From: Flavobacterium johnsoniae UW101
GTDB taxonomy: Bacteria; Bacteroidota; Bacteroidia; Flavobacteriales; Flavobacteriaceae
Direction of reading: 5' to 3'
NCBI RefSeq assembly: GCF_000016645.1
Contig: NC_009441.1
Coordinates: 310,001-374,000 of the forward strand
Length of the DNA stretch: 64,000 nt
Shown here: positions 8,310 to 17,834 of the stretch, in pieces
How the letters are laid out: each line of letters begins with the position of its first letter
Position numbering within the stretch: the stretch's first letter is position 1
The notes under the pieces: generated by a model
What the model saw: only the letters and a program-made list of their open reading frames with translations
What the model was told of the DNA's origin: nothing
Databases searched by the model: none
Program-made: the position numbers and the translations under genes

Positions 8310-9848
8310 TTATTTTTTAATTTGATTTGCCCAGAATATGCTTGAATCCCATTGTTTATTGAATTTCAAAAAATACTTTATTGGATTTTTAATTGTTTGA
8401 ACTCTATAATACTTAAAAAACAAAACTGTTTTATATCCTTTTATCTGCTGTTTAGTTAAATGCAAAATTTTGTATAACATAACAGTTGGTGATGGTTTAG
8501 GCTGAATTACTTCTTTCTGCCATACCAAAATTGGCTTTGTTCGAAAACCTCCAATTGGGGATTTTAAATGTAAAATTTCAGGTTTAGGAGAATACAATAT
8601 ATCATGACCTAAATTTCTAAGCTGCATTCCAAAATCTGAATCTTCTCCAAAACCAAATTCAAAACTTTTATTATAAAATAGAGATTTTACATTTTTAGTT
8701 CTTACTATACTACATCCGGATCCAAAAGTTTCCCATTGAAATATTTCCTTCTCTTTTTTATTTTGGGGATAATTTGGCTCAAAGCATGCAAATGTAATTT
8801 GCTCACAGATTCTTTTTTCTAAAACTTTAAAAGCCTGATCTAAAAAATCATTTGAAATTCTAATATCATCATCTGCCATAAAAACCCATTCGTGTTCTAC
8901 TTCTGTGAGTGCTAAATTTCGGGCATTACAAGCTCCTGCCTGATTTATGAACTTATGTTTTATTTGAAATGGCCAATTTTCATCACTAATATAATCCAGT
9001 TCTGAAACACTATTTAAATCAGGATTTTGCTCTACAATAATAACTTTTTGAGGAAGTAATGTTTGATTTGATAAATCTTTCAGAACATCATAAAGACACT
9101 CCTTTCTACCAATAGTTGGGATAATGACATCAATTGTTTTCTCAATTATTTTGTTGTTTTTATACTGGCTTTCAATTTTATGTAAAGTAGTTTCTTTTAA
9201 AATTCTTTTTTTAAAGAAAAGACTTGATATAAAAGGAAATATCGCCAGTTCTTTTTCATATATAAGTAAGTTTAAAAACAACAGAAAAGTCCAACGAGTC
9301 TTATAATGCTGCTTTACAAATCGAAATAGTAAAAAACTTCTTTTTTCACTTTTCTCTTTTATTGTTTTTTTCTCACTTAACAATTTAGGCTCTGAATAAC
9401 ACAAAAGTCCACGCAGCATTGCTAACTTAGCAAGTGAATTTAAAAAGTAGTCAAAATTTGAATCTTTTTGAACCTCTTTATATAAAGCATTTAAGACCAA
9501 TGCGCTTATACCTCCAACATCGCCGCTCATTTGCCATGTTGGATAACTAACATCTTTTTTTACATTTAAAAATGGGCTTTCATCAACATAACCAATTGTT
9601 TCAGGCAAAAAGAAATTTGTTGATAAGGTATAAGAAGCCATTATTTTATCATGATGAAAAATATCCTGAAGATTTGAATAATTTAAGTATGACTTTAAAT
9701 CTAACCGACACCAAATCATTAAATGGTCAGGGTATTCTTTGGCAATACTAAATAAATTTTCAGCAATACTTTTGTTAGAAAAATCTATATTTTTCCCTTC
9801 TGTTAAAACCTCAACAACCCTATTGTTTTGATGATAGATGACAATCAT
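8310..9848 (-). CDS. GT2-family glycosyltransferase with long N-terminal extension
   Basis: A 512-residue protein. The catalytic GT-A domain starts near residue 239 (TIDVIIPTIGRKECLYDVL), has CNARNLAL near residue 307 and the metal-binding triad MADDDIRI with Asp326-328, and ends with a helical tail. The first ~230 residues are not typical of GT2 enzymes; they have an alpha/beta look (IVIYHQNNRVVEVL, DHLMIWCRLD) and could be a second, degenerate GT-A-like or acceptor-recognition domain. The gene overlaps the upstream GT4 gene by 4 bp. Confidence 0.8.
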   Translation of the reverse strand: MIVIYHQNNRVVEVLTEGKNIDFSNKSIAENLFSIAKEYPDHLMIWCRLDLKSYLNYSNLQDIFHHDKIMASYTLSTNFFLPETIGYVDESPFLNVKKDVSYPTWQMSGDVGGISALVLNALYKEVQKDSNFDYFLNSLAKLAMLRGLLCYSEPKLLSEKKTIKEKSEKRSFLLFRFVKQHYKTRWTFLLFLNLLIYEKELAIFPFISSLFFKKRILKETTLHKIESQYKNNKIIEKTIDVIIPTIGRKECLYDVLKDLSNQTLLPQKVIIVEQNPDLNSVSELDYISDENWPFQIKHKFINQAGACNARNLALTEVEHEWVFMADDDIRISNDFLDQAFKVLEKRICEQITFACFEPNYPQNKKEKEIFQWETFGSGCSIVRTKNVKSLFYNKSFEFGFGEDSDFGMQLRNLGHDILYSPKPEILHLKSPIGGFRTKPILVWQKEVIQPKPSPTVMLYKILHLTKQQIKGYKTVLFFKYYRVQTIKNPIKYFLKFNKQWDSSIFWANQIKK

Positions 9849-10999
9849 TTATTTGATTTTATTATTTTACAATAAAACTCGATATTCTCTTTTACAAGTT
9901 TCTTTATATCGAATTTGTCTTCTATTCTCAATCGGGCTTGTTTTCCTATTTCTAAAGTTATTTTTTGATCTTTAAGCACCTGAACTATTCTTTCAGCATA
10001 TAAATTATGATTTGCCGGATGAACCAAAAAACCACTTTCTTCATCTTCTATTAATTCTTGTGACCAGCCAATATTGCTATTTACAACAACTTTCTGCATT
10101 GCCATTGATTCTATGGTTACCATTCCTAAGGTTTCTGCAAAAGTTGGAAATATACATACATTTGCTTTTTGAATATAATTTCGAACTTCTTCGTATGGAA
10201 TTTTCCCTAAATATTCTATATTTTTCAAATCTTCAACGCGAAATCTTTCTTTAACTAACTGCCATGTCGAAGCGCTTCCTGTTTTTATATCATTAGAATC
10301 AGCTCCTATTAAAACTAATTTAGCTTCTGGAAATTGATTACGAACCTTTGCAAAAATTTCCGGCAATTCCAGAACTCCTTTTTTGCGTATCAAAGTTCCG
10401 ATATACAACATCAACCCTTTTTGGTAGTCTTCTGCTGAATAATTGGTAAATTTTTCTAGTTCTAATCCGTTATGGATTGTTTTAATTTCCTTGTTTTTTA
10501 TTTTAAAAAGTTCTTTAGAAAGTGCCCCGGCAAAAGTGGTTGGTGCAATGCAAGCTTTTGCTTTTTGTAATGCCTTTTTTTCAAACCAAAAGTTTTTCTT
10601 TTTTTGTTTTCTATTTTCTAAATGACAAAAATAAGTATCACTGCCGTGAAAACGAATTATTAGAGGTGCTTTAAACTTCATGAAAGCCGTAATACCTGTC
10701 CAGTCCGGGGCTTCAATAAGATCAATTTTTTCTTTTTTAATAATTACATTACAATAATTTTGAATGTACTTTCTATAGAAAAACCAGCTTAAAAATTTAA
10801 ATTTTTTATTTTTTATTAAATGGATAGAAACTCCATTTTCTACTATTATTTCTTGTGTTTTTTGTCCATATACAAAAACCGTAACACTTGCACCTTCGCT
10901 AACTAATGCATTTGCCAGATTATTTATACTCGTAGCAATACCAGCAGCGTAAGCTACCTTAGCATGCGGAAACTCTGGTGTTAAAAAAGCGATGTGCAT
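9845..10999 (-). CDS. GT4-family glycosyltransferase
   Basis: A 384-residue GT-B enzyme. It has the N-terminal loop AYAAGIATSINNLA (residues ~16-29), the domain boundary LMLYIGTLIRKKGVLELPEI near residue 200 and the donor motif FAETLGMVTIESMAMQKVVV near residue 300 (EX7E). It overlaps the following GT2 gene by 4 bp and shares one base with the preceding SGNH gene, so translation is coupled. Retaining glycosyl transfer from an NDP-hexose is expected; the exact sugar is unknown. Confidence 0.86.
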   Translation of the reverse strand: MHIAFLTPEFPHAKVAYAAGIATSINNLANALVSEGASVTVFVYGQKTQEIIVENGVSIHLIKNKKFKFLSWFFYRKYIQNYCNVIIKKEKIDLIEAPDWTGITAFMKFKAPLIIRFHGSDTYFCHLENRKQKKKNFWFEKKALQKAKACIAPTTFAGALSKELFKIKNKEIKTIHNGLELEKFTNYSAEDYQKGLMLYIGTLIRKKGVLELPEIFAKVRNQFPEAKLVLIGADSNDIKTGSASTWQLVKERFRVEDLKNIEYLGKIPYEEVRNYIQKANVCIFPTFAETLGMVTIESMAMQKVVVNSNIGWSQELIEDEESGFLVHPANHNLYAERIVQVLKDQKITLEIGKQARLRIEDKFDIKKLVKENIEFYCKIIKSNK

Positions 11000-11877
11000 T
11001 ATTTATTAAAAAAATCTTTTAGAATTCTTGCTGTAAAAATTTTAGCTCCCTCATCTGTCAAATGTGCACATGATGAAAAATATTTATCTTCAATTATAAC
11101 ATCTTCATAGTTATGTATCTCGGGATATATTTTATTTATTTTTTGAAAATAGTCCATCCCTTTTGTGCTTTTACACACAGGAGTCATTATTGCAATGAGG
11201 TTTATATCATTTTTTTTACAAAGGCTTTTGATTTCTTCGTAATATTTATTTCTTCTTGGTTCAACATTTGAAAGATCTAATTTTAGTTCTGGATTTGAAT
11301 AAAACAATCCCAAATATCCACCATCATTCTGATCGCTTCCTTTTTTATCTATAGCATTACTCAGCATTTCCCGAAATCCAAGTTTCGTTTCATATTTCAT
11401 AAACCGATAATATGGCAGAAAATATTCAATATTATTTTCGGGTAAATGCTCAAATTGGTCTCTTATAATTTTTGAGTCCCAGAAATAAGGCATAAACTTT
11501 AAAGTATTAGCTTCTGAATATTCTGTTTCTGAGCTTAAACTTAAATCAACTTCTAGTATTACATTTTTAATTTTATTTTCTTTTGCCAGTAAAAGTTTTA
11601 AAATCAAATCAGACTCAAATAATTTTGAACCTTCCATTCCATAATTAAATGTGTTAAACCCTTCTTTTAAAAACATTGGTGTAACAAGATGATAGTACGC
11701 TCTTGAAGATCCTAATATAACAATATCTATCGTTTTGGGTTTTGAATTGTATACATACCCTATTTTACCTCTCTTATTTGTCTGCAAATAAGCTTTTGTA
11801 TACACAACATCTAAAACAACAGCTAATAGTAATATAATTGCAAATATTTTAGACAAAAAGAATAAGAATTTCTTCAT
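10999..11877 (-). CDS. Membrane-anchored SGNH-like O-acyltransferase partner, copy 2
   Basis: A 292-residue protein from the ATG at 11877. An in-frame GTG at 11901 is possible, but the ATG aligns with the start of the paralogue directly upstream. One N-terminal membrane anchor (residues ~4-24) precedes a periplasmic SGNH-like domain with block I ILGSSRAYYH and a C-terminal block SSCAHLTDEGAKIF containing the conserved His. Such proteins work with an MBOAT protein, which moves the acyl group across the membrane, to acetylate glycans as AlgJ/AlgX do with AlgI. The usual Asp of the DxxH pair is Ser here. It is a tandem duplicate of 11907-12788. Confidence 0.68.
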   Translation of the reverse strand: MKKFLFFLSKIFAIILLLAVVLDVVYTKAYLQTNKRGKIGYVYNSKPKTIDIVILGSSRAYYHLVTPMFLKEGFNTFNYGMEGSKLFESDLILKLLLAKENKIKNVILEVDLSLSSETEYSEANTLKFMPYFWDSKIIRDQFEHLPENNIEYFLPYYRFMKYETKLGFREMLSNAIDKKGSDQNDGGYLGLFYSNPELKLDLSNVEPRRNKYYEEIKSLCKKNDINLIAIMTPVCKSTKGMDYFQKINKIYPEIHNYEDVIIEDKYFSSCAHLTDEGAKIFTARILKDFFNK

Positions 11878-11906
11878 TTTAAAAGCTGTTGCTAATGACA
11901 CATTTT

Positions 11907-12788
11907 TTATTTTTTGAAAAAATCTTTCAAAATTCTTGCTGTGAAAATTTTAGCTCCCTCATTAGTCATATGTCCACAAGAAGAAAAATATTTATCTTCT
12001 TTCACCACACTTTCATAATTATAAATTTCAGGATAGGCCTTTTTAACTTTTTCAAAGTAATTCATTCCTTTTACATTTTCACACATAGGAGTCATTACGG
12101 CAATAAATTTTATATTATTTGCTTTGCATATAGATTTTATTTCTTCATAATATTTATTGTGAGGCAGTGGGTTCAAACTGACAATGTTGTTTTTCATATT
12201 GCCGTTTTTATGTTTCTCTAATGGGTAATAACCTAAATTATCCAGAGAATTTGTTTTTTTATGTATTAGAGTAAAGAAAGTTTCTCTTACCCCAATTCTG
12301 GCATCAAATTTAATGTATCTGTAAAATGGGATATAATACAACTCATTAAAATTCTCCAGAGTTGAAAAATGATTCTTTATTACTTCTGAATTGTGAATGT
12401 ATGGTAAAAAATATGCTGAAATACCTTCGGCATCATGCTCATTGGACAAATTTAGATCGGCTTCAAGAATTACATTTTTTATTTTATACTTTCTTTCCAT
12501 CATCAATTTCAACATTAATGAAGCTTCAAACAAATGTCCCCCGCTCATTCCGTAATTAAAGGTTTTCAATCCTTTTTCTTCAAACATTGGAGCAACAAAA
12601 TGATTGTTTGCTCTTGAAGAACCTAAAATTACGACGTCATAATTTTGTGCATCAGAATTTACAACCGTTTCAATTTTTCCACGGTTTTTAGACTGAAGGA
12701 ATATTGCGGTATAAAGTCCGTCTAAAACTATTGCTCCTAAAACTATTACTACAATAATTTTAGCTGTATATATCAAAAAGCGTTTCAT
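11907..12788 (-). CDS. Membrane-anchored SGNH-like O-acyltransferase partner, copy 1
   Basis: A 293-residue protein with a strong N-terminal membrane anchor (residues ~7-24), then ILGSSRANNHF (residues 55-64; Ser58 in the nucleophile position) and SSCGHMTNEGAKIF near the C-terminus with His273. It directly follows the MBOAT gene with one shared base, so both are probably translated together and form the acylation machine. The C-terminal ends of the two SGNH copies are nearly identical in protein and very similar in DNA, which shows a local duplication. The acyl group is probably acetyl by analogy with alginate and similar systems; that is inference. Confidence 0.7.
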   Translation of the reverse strand: MKRFLIYTAKIIVVIVLGAIVLDGLYTAIFLQSKNRGKIETVVNSDAQNYDVVILGSSRANNHFVAPMFEEKGLKTFNYGMSGGHLFEASLMLKLMMERKYKIKNVILEADLNLSNEHDAEGISAYFLPYIHNSEVIKNHFSTLENFNELYYIPFYRYIKFDARIGVRETFFTLIHKKTNSLDNLGYYPLEKHKNGNMKNNIVSLNPLPHNKYYEEIKSICKANNIKFIAVMTPMCENVKGMNYFEKVKKAYPEIYNYESVVKEDKYFSSCGHMTNEGAKIFTARILKDFFKK

Positions 12789-14221
12789 TAAAACTGAAAG
12801 TATATAAATTCTTTATAATCTGAAAAAGTTCCAAAAGCCATAATTGCCAAAATCGCTAATGCAATTTTCAGAATATTTCTTCTCCCCGAAAGTGGTTCTG
12901 TTTTTGTACGACAATTCCATTCAACTATAGTAAATACTCCTATCAGCAAAATTAATTCGTAGTTGTAACGTTCATTATCAAGATATTGAAAATTAAAATC
13001 TCCGTTTAAAACCATTCGTTTTAAATATAAAAGAGCATCAGTTATTGTTTTTGCTCTAAAAAATACCCATGCAATACAAGTAATAATAAAAGTTGAAAGA
13101 ATACTTAATGCAACTTTTACAGAATCAAAATTCCATTTTAATTCTACTGTATCCATATTGTTCCTATTTTTCTTTGATAATAACAACGGAAGAAAATACA
13201 CTGCATTTATAAATCCCCATGCTATATAGGTCCAGTTTGCTCCATGCCAAAACCCACTCACAACAAAAATTATAAATGTGTTTCTGATTTTCATCCAAAG
13301 TCCTCCTTTGCTTCCGCCAAGTGGAATATACAAATAATCTCTAAACCACGATGAAAGCGAAATATGCCAGCGTCGCCAGAACTCTGCAATATCTCGAGAG
13401 AAATACGGATAATTGAAGTTTCGCAATAAATCTAATCCAAAAAGTTTGGAAGTTCCTAAGGCAATATCTGAATATCCTGAAAAATCTCCATAAATCTGAA
13501 AAGCAAAATATATTGCACCCAATATTAAAGAAAATGAATTCATTGATTGGTAATGATCAAAAATCGCATTTGCATATGTAGCACAAGTGTCCGCAATGAC
13601 TACTTTTTTTACCAATCCCCAGATTATTTGGCAAACCCCTTCTTTTGCTTTTTCGAAATCAAATTCACGTTTTACCTTAACCTGAGGTAATAAGTGAGTA
13701 GCTCTTTCAATTGGCCCTGCAACTAATAGAGGAAAGTAACTTACAAATAACGAATAATCTATAAAATTATATTCTGCTTTTATTCGTTTATAATATATAT
13801 CGATTACATAAGATAATCCGTGAAAAGTATAAAATGAAATTCCAACCGGAAGAATTACATTCAACAAGATAGGACTCGCTTTAAATCCTAAAGAGGTAAA
13901 TAATTCTGCAAAAGATGCGGCAAAAAAATTATAATATTTAAAAACTCCTAAAAATCCTAAATTGACAGAAATACTGAGCCAAAACCAAAACTTTCTTTTT
14001 CGTTCGGACTCGCTTTTTTCAATCTGGATTCCTGTAAAATAATCTAAGAATGTAGAAAAAACTAATAAAAAGAGAAATCTCCAATCCCAGCAAGAATAGA
14101 AATAATAACTGGCAATAATTAATAAAGCATTTTGTGTGCTTTTAGTTTTATTAAAAACAAACCAATACAAGAAAAAAACTATTGGTAAAAAAATAGCAAA
14201 TGCTATAGAGTTGAAAAACAT
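12788..14221 (-). CDS. MBOAT-family O-acyltransferase (AlgI-like)
   Basis: A 477-residue polytopic membrane protein with the hallmark motifs of the AlgI/DltB-type MBOAT family: FQIYGDFSGYSDIALG (residues ~241-256), FWRRWHISLS (281-290), FRDYLYIPLGGS (293-304) and SGFWHGANW with the catalytic His326. It takes an acyl group, normally acetyl from acetyl-CoA, through the inner membrane for transfer to an extracytoplasmic glycan. Its two SGNH partners follow immediately. Length and order match alginate-type acetylation modules, but no alginate synthesis gene is present, so the acceptor is one of the glycans made by this locus. Confidence 0.93.
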   Translation of the reverse strand: MFFNSIAFAIFLPIVFFLYWFVFNKTKSTQNALLIIASYYFYSCWDWRFLFLLVFSTFLDYFTGIQIEKSESERKRKFWFWLSISVNLGFLGVFKYYNFFAASFAELFTSLGFKASPILLNVILPVGISFYTFHGLSYVIDIYYKRIKAEYNFIDYSLFVSYFPLLVAGPIERATHLLPQVKVKREFDFEKAKEGVCQIIWGLVKKVVIADTCATYANAIFDHYQSMNSFSLILGAIYFAFQIYGDFSGYSDIALGTSKLFGLDLLRNFNYPYFSRDIAEFWRRWHISLSSWFRDYLYIPLGGSKGGLWMKIRNTFIIFVVSGFWHGANWTYIAWGFINAVYFLPLLLSKKNRNNMDTVELKWNFDSVKVALSILSTFIITCIAWVFFRAKTITDALLYLKRMVLNGDFNFQYLDNERYNYELILLIGVFTIVEWNCRTKTEPLSGRRNILKIALAILAIMAFGTFSDYKEFIYFQF

Positions 14222-14235
14222 AAGTTAATTAAATT

Positions 14236-15642
14236 TTATACTAAATTATCAGCAATTGATTCTATTGCCTGCCATATTCTATTTGAAGCTTTTTCTGGAG
14301 AATGCTGATTTATAATTTCAAACCATTTTTGTGCATTTTGAACTATTTCATCATTTTGTTCCAATCCTGATTTAATTTTATCTACAATTTCATCAGCAGA
14401 ATTTAACCAAATAACCGATTTTTTATCAGGCATTGAACGAAAGTGTATATAGTTATAAATTTTTGATACAGACCAATTTTTATCTATCCTATTTGTCACA
14501 TCATAATTAATAAAAGCACATGGCTTTTTAAAACATATATAATCAAATACCATTGATGATCCAAGATTTACAACCATCTCAGTATGATAAATTGTATTTG
14601 CAAGCAGGCTGACATCATCTTTAGTTGGTAAAACTGTATTCCATTCTTCTCCTATTTTTTTCCAATTTGGATCGATTGAAACTATTAGGTCTTTATTTCT
14701 TTCCAAGACTTTATCATATCTATTTGAGAAATCGACTGGACAGCGTCTAAAAATTATACCTAATGAATTTGTGTTTTCTTCATTAATTTTTCTTAAAGCA
14801 TCAGCTACATCAGCCAAATATTGAGCATCATCCGGGCAAGTTGTAATATCATCTCCAGAATAACATATATACTTTTTGCTTAAATCTAATTTATATTTAT
14901 TAAAAAACTCAACTTTATCAATAATGCTGTTTTTATCAAAATGACCTTCAAACTGTGGAGTTCCTACAACAAAAATTTGATTTTCATTTATATAGGAATA
15001 ATATTTTAAAAGCTCCGATTTCATGTGTTCACTCCAAACAAAATAATAATCTGTCTCAACAACCATTGTGGCTTTTGGCAGATTATCCCAGGAAAAAATA
15101 AAAGTCCCTGTTGGGATTTTTAATTCTTTTGCTGCTAATATTGGAGCAATGGCTAGTACTGGCCGTTGATTTGTACAGAAAATAAAATCTGGTCTTTCGA
15201 TTTCAAGCGTCTTTAGAGAATCTTTATAGAAATCTGTTTTTTTTTCTCCATTTTTTATTTTTTCCCTAACTTTTGATAATCCTTTTTCTGAGTTGTACAA
15301 TGAAATCAAAAATCTGGCAATATAACTTTTAAGAGCTATCTTTATATTTTTATATGAAAAAGGAAAGCGATATGTATCGTAAACATGATCTTTTTCTTTT
15401 TTAATATTTAGATTTAACTCTATATGTTTTCTAGCATTTTTATAGCTATCTGTTAAAGGATTTGATTTGGCATTATTTATTTTAATTTCATTAAAACCTA
15501 AGCCAGTCAAATCAAATGGTGTATTGTTCCAATAGGTTATATCAAAATTCTTTTCTAATCCTATTTCATAAAAATTAGAAAAAGCAAAATTTCGGAGTCC
15601 AACTCCATCAGGAAGAAGAATAAAAATCTTTTTATCAGGCAT
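14236..15642 (-). CDS. Putative GT-B-type transferase of unknown specificity, next to sialic-acid genes
   Basis: A 468-residue cytoplasmic protein. I do not recognise a specific family. Visible features suit a GT-B fold related to CDP-glycerol glycerophosphotransferase-like or surface-carbohydrate transferases: FIFSWDNLPKATM near residue 190, WSEHMKSELLKYY followed by QIFVVGTPQFEGHFD near residue 240, KKYICYSGDD as the start of the second domain, and GSSMVFDYICFKKPCAFI near residue 385. It starts on the last base of neuC, so it is translationally coupled to the sialic-acid pathway. A sialyltransferase or nucleotide-activated phosphopolyol transferase role is possible but unproven. Confidence 0.5.
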   Translation of the reverse strand: MPDKKIFILLPDGVGLRNFAFSNFYEIGLEKNFDITYWNNTPFDLTGLGFNEIKINNAKSNPLTDSYKNARKHIELNLNIKKEKDHVYDTYRFPFSYKNIKIALKSYIARFLISLYNSEKGLSKVREKIKNGEKKTDFYKDSLKTLEIERPDFIFCTNQRPVLAIAPILAAKELKIPTGTFIFSWDNLPKATMVVETDYYFVWSEHMKSELLKYYSYINENQIFVVGTPQFEGHFDKNSIIDKVEFFNKYKLDLSKKYICYSGDDITTCPDDAQYLADVADALRKINEENTNSLGIIFRRCPVDFSNRYDKVLERNKDLIVSIDPNWKKIGEEWNTVLPTKDDVSLLANTIYHTEMVVNLGSSMVFDYICFKKPCAFINYDVTNRIDKNWSVSKIYNYIHFRSMPDKKSVIWLNSADEIVDKIKSGLEQNDEIVQNAQKWFEIINQHSPEKASNRIWQAIESIADNLV

Positions 15643-16763
15643 TAACTGTCTCTAAATTGTTTTTGGTGATTGAGCTGCCAAATATCCGATTTCTGGAGAC
15701 AATTAAGAAATAATTCAGCACTATTTCCTTGTCCAAAATCATCATTCGTTTTTTGTATTTTATGAGAATCAATAATAGACAGCGCTCCTGCAATTTCAGT
15801 TTCAGAATAGTTGACATTTATAATATCTGCATGAATTGCTCTATTTTGCTGTCTTGTGCCAATGTTAATAATCGGGATGCCATAATATGGGGCTTCACGA
15901 ACACCTGCACTGCTATTTCCAATTATAAATTGACTGTTCTTTAAAAGTGTCAAAAAATATTCAAATCGAAGTGATGGAAAAACTCTAAATCGGTCATTAT
16001 TTTTTAACTTTTCGTAGCTGTCAAGAACAAATTGACTTCCAAGATCATTATTAGGATAAATAACCACATAATTGTGATTATCTTTTAATAATGCCGATAC
16101 AAAATTTTCTGCATATTGTTTCATATTCTGGATTTCAGTTGTGACTGGATGAAACATAACAACAGAAAAATTTTCAAATGGAATTTTATAATAATCCTTT
16201 ACTATTTCTATATTAGGTAATTGATTAGAAAACATGATATCAATATCAGGAGAACCAATAGTAAATATTGATTCTTTAATTTCTCCCATTTGAATCAATC
16301 TTTTTTCTGCTTCAGTATTGGAAGCAAAATGAATATGGCTTAATTTACTAACGCTATGTCTTATTAATTCATCAACAGTTCCTGAAATTTCCCCACCTTC
16401 AATATGAGCCACCAGAATATTATTAAGAGAACCTACAATTGCACCTGCAAGTGTTTCAACACGATCTCCATGAACAACAATCATATCTGGTGTTATTGTA
16501 TTACAATAAGCAGAAAATCCCTCAATAGTTTTAGCGAGTGTTAAATCCATTGTCGTTTCATGAGTATGATTGACAAAAGTGTGGATATTTTTAAAATTAC
16601 ATCTCTCAATTTCAATTAAGGTGTAACCGTATTCTTCTTGTAAATGCATGCCGGTTACAAAAACAAAGACCTCAAATTCTTTTTGTTTTTCAAGAATTGA
16701 AATTAATGATTTTATTTTTCCAAAATCGGCTCTGGTGCCTGTCAAAAAAAGGATTTTTTTCAT
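15642..16763 (-). CDS. neuC: UDP-N-acetylglucosamine 2-epimerase, hydrolysing (NeuC)
   Basis: A 373-residue protein from the ATG at 16763; a TTG 24 bp further upstream is open but would add eight residues not found in the family. It makes ManNAc and UDP from UDP-GlcNAc, the first step to sialic acid. Visible motifs are KKILFLTGTRADFGKIKSL at the N-terminus, VVHGDRVETLA, HIEGGEISGTVDELIRHSVS, MFHPVTTE and GNSSAGVREA (UDP binding). From memory the sequence follows the Campylobacter jejuni lipooligosaccharide NeuC closely, which favours UDP-GlcNAc over UDP-diNAc-bacillosamine as substrate. It comes 5 bp after neuB. Confidence 0.9.
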   Translation of the reverse strand: MKKILFLTGTRADFGKIKSLISILEKQKEFEVFVFVTGMHLQEEYGYTLIEIERCNFKNIHTFVNHTHETTMDLTLAKTIEGFSAYCNTITPDMIVVHGDRVETLAGAIVGSLNNILVAHIEGGEISGTVDELIRHSVSKLSHIHFASNTEAEKRLIQMGEIKESIFTIGSPDIDIMFSNQLPNIEIVKDYYKIPFENFSVVMFHPVTTEIQNMKQYAENFVSALLKDNHNYVVIYPNNDLGSQFVLDSYEKLKNNDRFRVFPSLRFEYFLTLLKNSQFIIGNSSAGVREAPYYGIPIINIGTRQQNRAIHADIINVNYSETEIAGALSIIDSHKIQKTNDDFGQGNSAELFLNCLQKSDIWQLNHQKQFRDS

Positions 16764-16768
16764 TGATA

Positions 16769-17812
16769 TTACTGAATATCTTCCCAAATTAATTGTTCAT
16801 CATTATCAATATCTCTCGCTGCGGTTTTACCAATTAAATCATTAAAATGCTCTGCCAGAATTTTTCCTGTTCCTGGACGTTTTACCCAAATATTTTCTTT
16901 TGAAAATACTTCTCCTTTTTTAATTGGAGCAATAGAACAAACCGTTGCAAAAGCAAAATCAATGGTTACTTGTTCTTCATTTGCAGGTTTTTTTGAACCG
17001 CCGCGCATTTGTGCAATTTCTGCACTTGAAATAATTAATTCCTGACATGCTTTTTCATCCATGCTGCAAACGATATCTGGTCCTGTACGCTGCATATGAT
17101 CTGTAAAATGTCTTTCGAGAATACTTGCTCCTAAAGCAACTGCCCCTAAACAGGCATTGTTATTTAGTGTATGATCGCTTAATCCGAATACTTTATCAGG
17201 AAAAGCTTGATGTAACTCAAGCATGGCTCCAAAACGAACTAAATGAATTGGTGTAGGATATAGATTTGTGGTATGCAGTAAAGCAACCGGAATATTATGT
17301 TTATCAAAAACGGCAACTGCTTTTGTAATACTTTCAATTGTGTTCATTCCTGTACTTAAAATAACAGGTTTTCCAAAAGATGCAATATGCTCTAAAAGCG
17401 GATAGTTATTACATTCTCCTGAACCAATTTTATAGGCTGGAATATCGAACTTTTTTAACCTTTCGGCCGCTGCACGAGAAAATGGAGTTGATATAAAAAT
17501 CATTCCTTTACTTTCTACATATTTTTTAAGTTCTAATTCGTCAGCTTCATTTAACGAACAGCGTTCCATTATTTCATAAATAGAAACATCGGCATTTCCA
17601 GGAATTACTTTTTTTGCTGCACCAGTCATTTCATCTTCTACAATATGAGTCTGGTGTTTTACAACCTCAACTCCTGCTCTATAGGCCGCGTCTACCATTT
17701 CTTTGGCAGCTATAAGCAAACCTTCATGATTAATTCCTATTTCGGCGATTACCAGCGGCGGATAATCTGGGCCAATTTTACGACCTGCTATTTCTATGTA
17801 TGGATATTTCAT
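16769..17812 (-). CDS. neuB: N-acetylneuraminate synthase (NeuB)
   Basis: A 347-residue two-domain enzyme that condenses ManNAc with phosphoenolpyruvate to N-acetylneuraminate. The TIM-barrel domain shows [44 protein letters not shown] and [15 protein letters not shown]. The C-terminal SAF (antifreeze-like) domain follows from about residue 285 with [18 protein letters not shown]. Several stretches match the C. jejuni NeuB1 sialic-acid synthase pattern as I remember it, rather than legionaminic (NeuB2) or pseudaminic (NeuB3) synthases. It lies 22 bp after an acyltransferase gene and just before neuC. Confidence 0.93.
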   Translation of the reverse strand: MKYPYIEIAGRKIGPDYPPLVIAEIGINHEGLLIAAKEMVDAAYRAGVEVVKHQTHIVEDEMTGAAKKVIPGNADVSIYEIMERCSLNEADELELKKYVESKGMIFISTPFSRAAAERLKKFDIPAYKIGSGECNNYPLLEHIASFGKPVILSTGMNTIESITKAVAVFDKHNIPVALLHTTNLYPTPIHLVRFGAMLELHQAFPDKVFGLSDHTLNNNACLGAVALGASILERHFTDHMQRTGPDIVCSMDEKACQELIISSAEIAQMRGGSKKPANEEQVTIDFAFATVCSIAPIKKGEVFSKENIWVKRPGTGKILAEHFNDLIGKTAARDIDNDEQLIWEDIQ

Positions 17813-17834
17813 TTTAAATAAATATATAAACTAT

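Noticed and set aside
15635..15817. Small minus-strand frames inside neuC, the fucosyltransferase gene and wzy (15635-15817, 25452-25640, 52858-53049)
   Set aside because: They are alternate frames within clear genes and encode no recognisable protein.
16764..16787. Longer neuC start at TTG 16787
   Set aside because: It adds eight residues before the conserved MKKILFLTGTRADF start and would overlap neuB by 19 bp; the ATG at 16763 fits the family.
16769..17812. NeuB as legionaminic or pseudaminic acid synthase
   Set aside because: The motifs [19 protein letters not shown] and [11 protein letters not shown] agree with the Campylobacter sialic-acid NeuB1 pattern as I recall it; the PglF/PglE-like genes needed for legionaminate are in a different unit. 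A reversal would need enzyme data.
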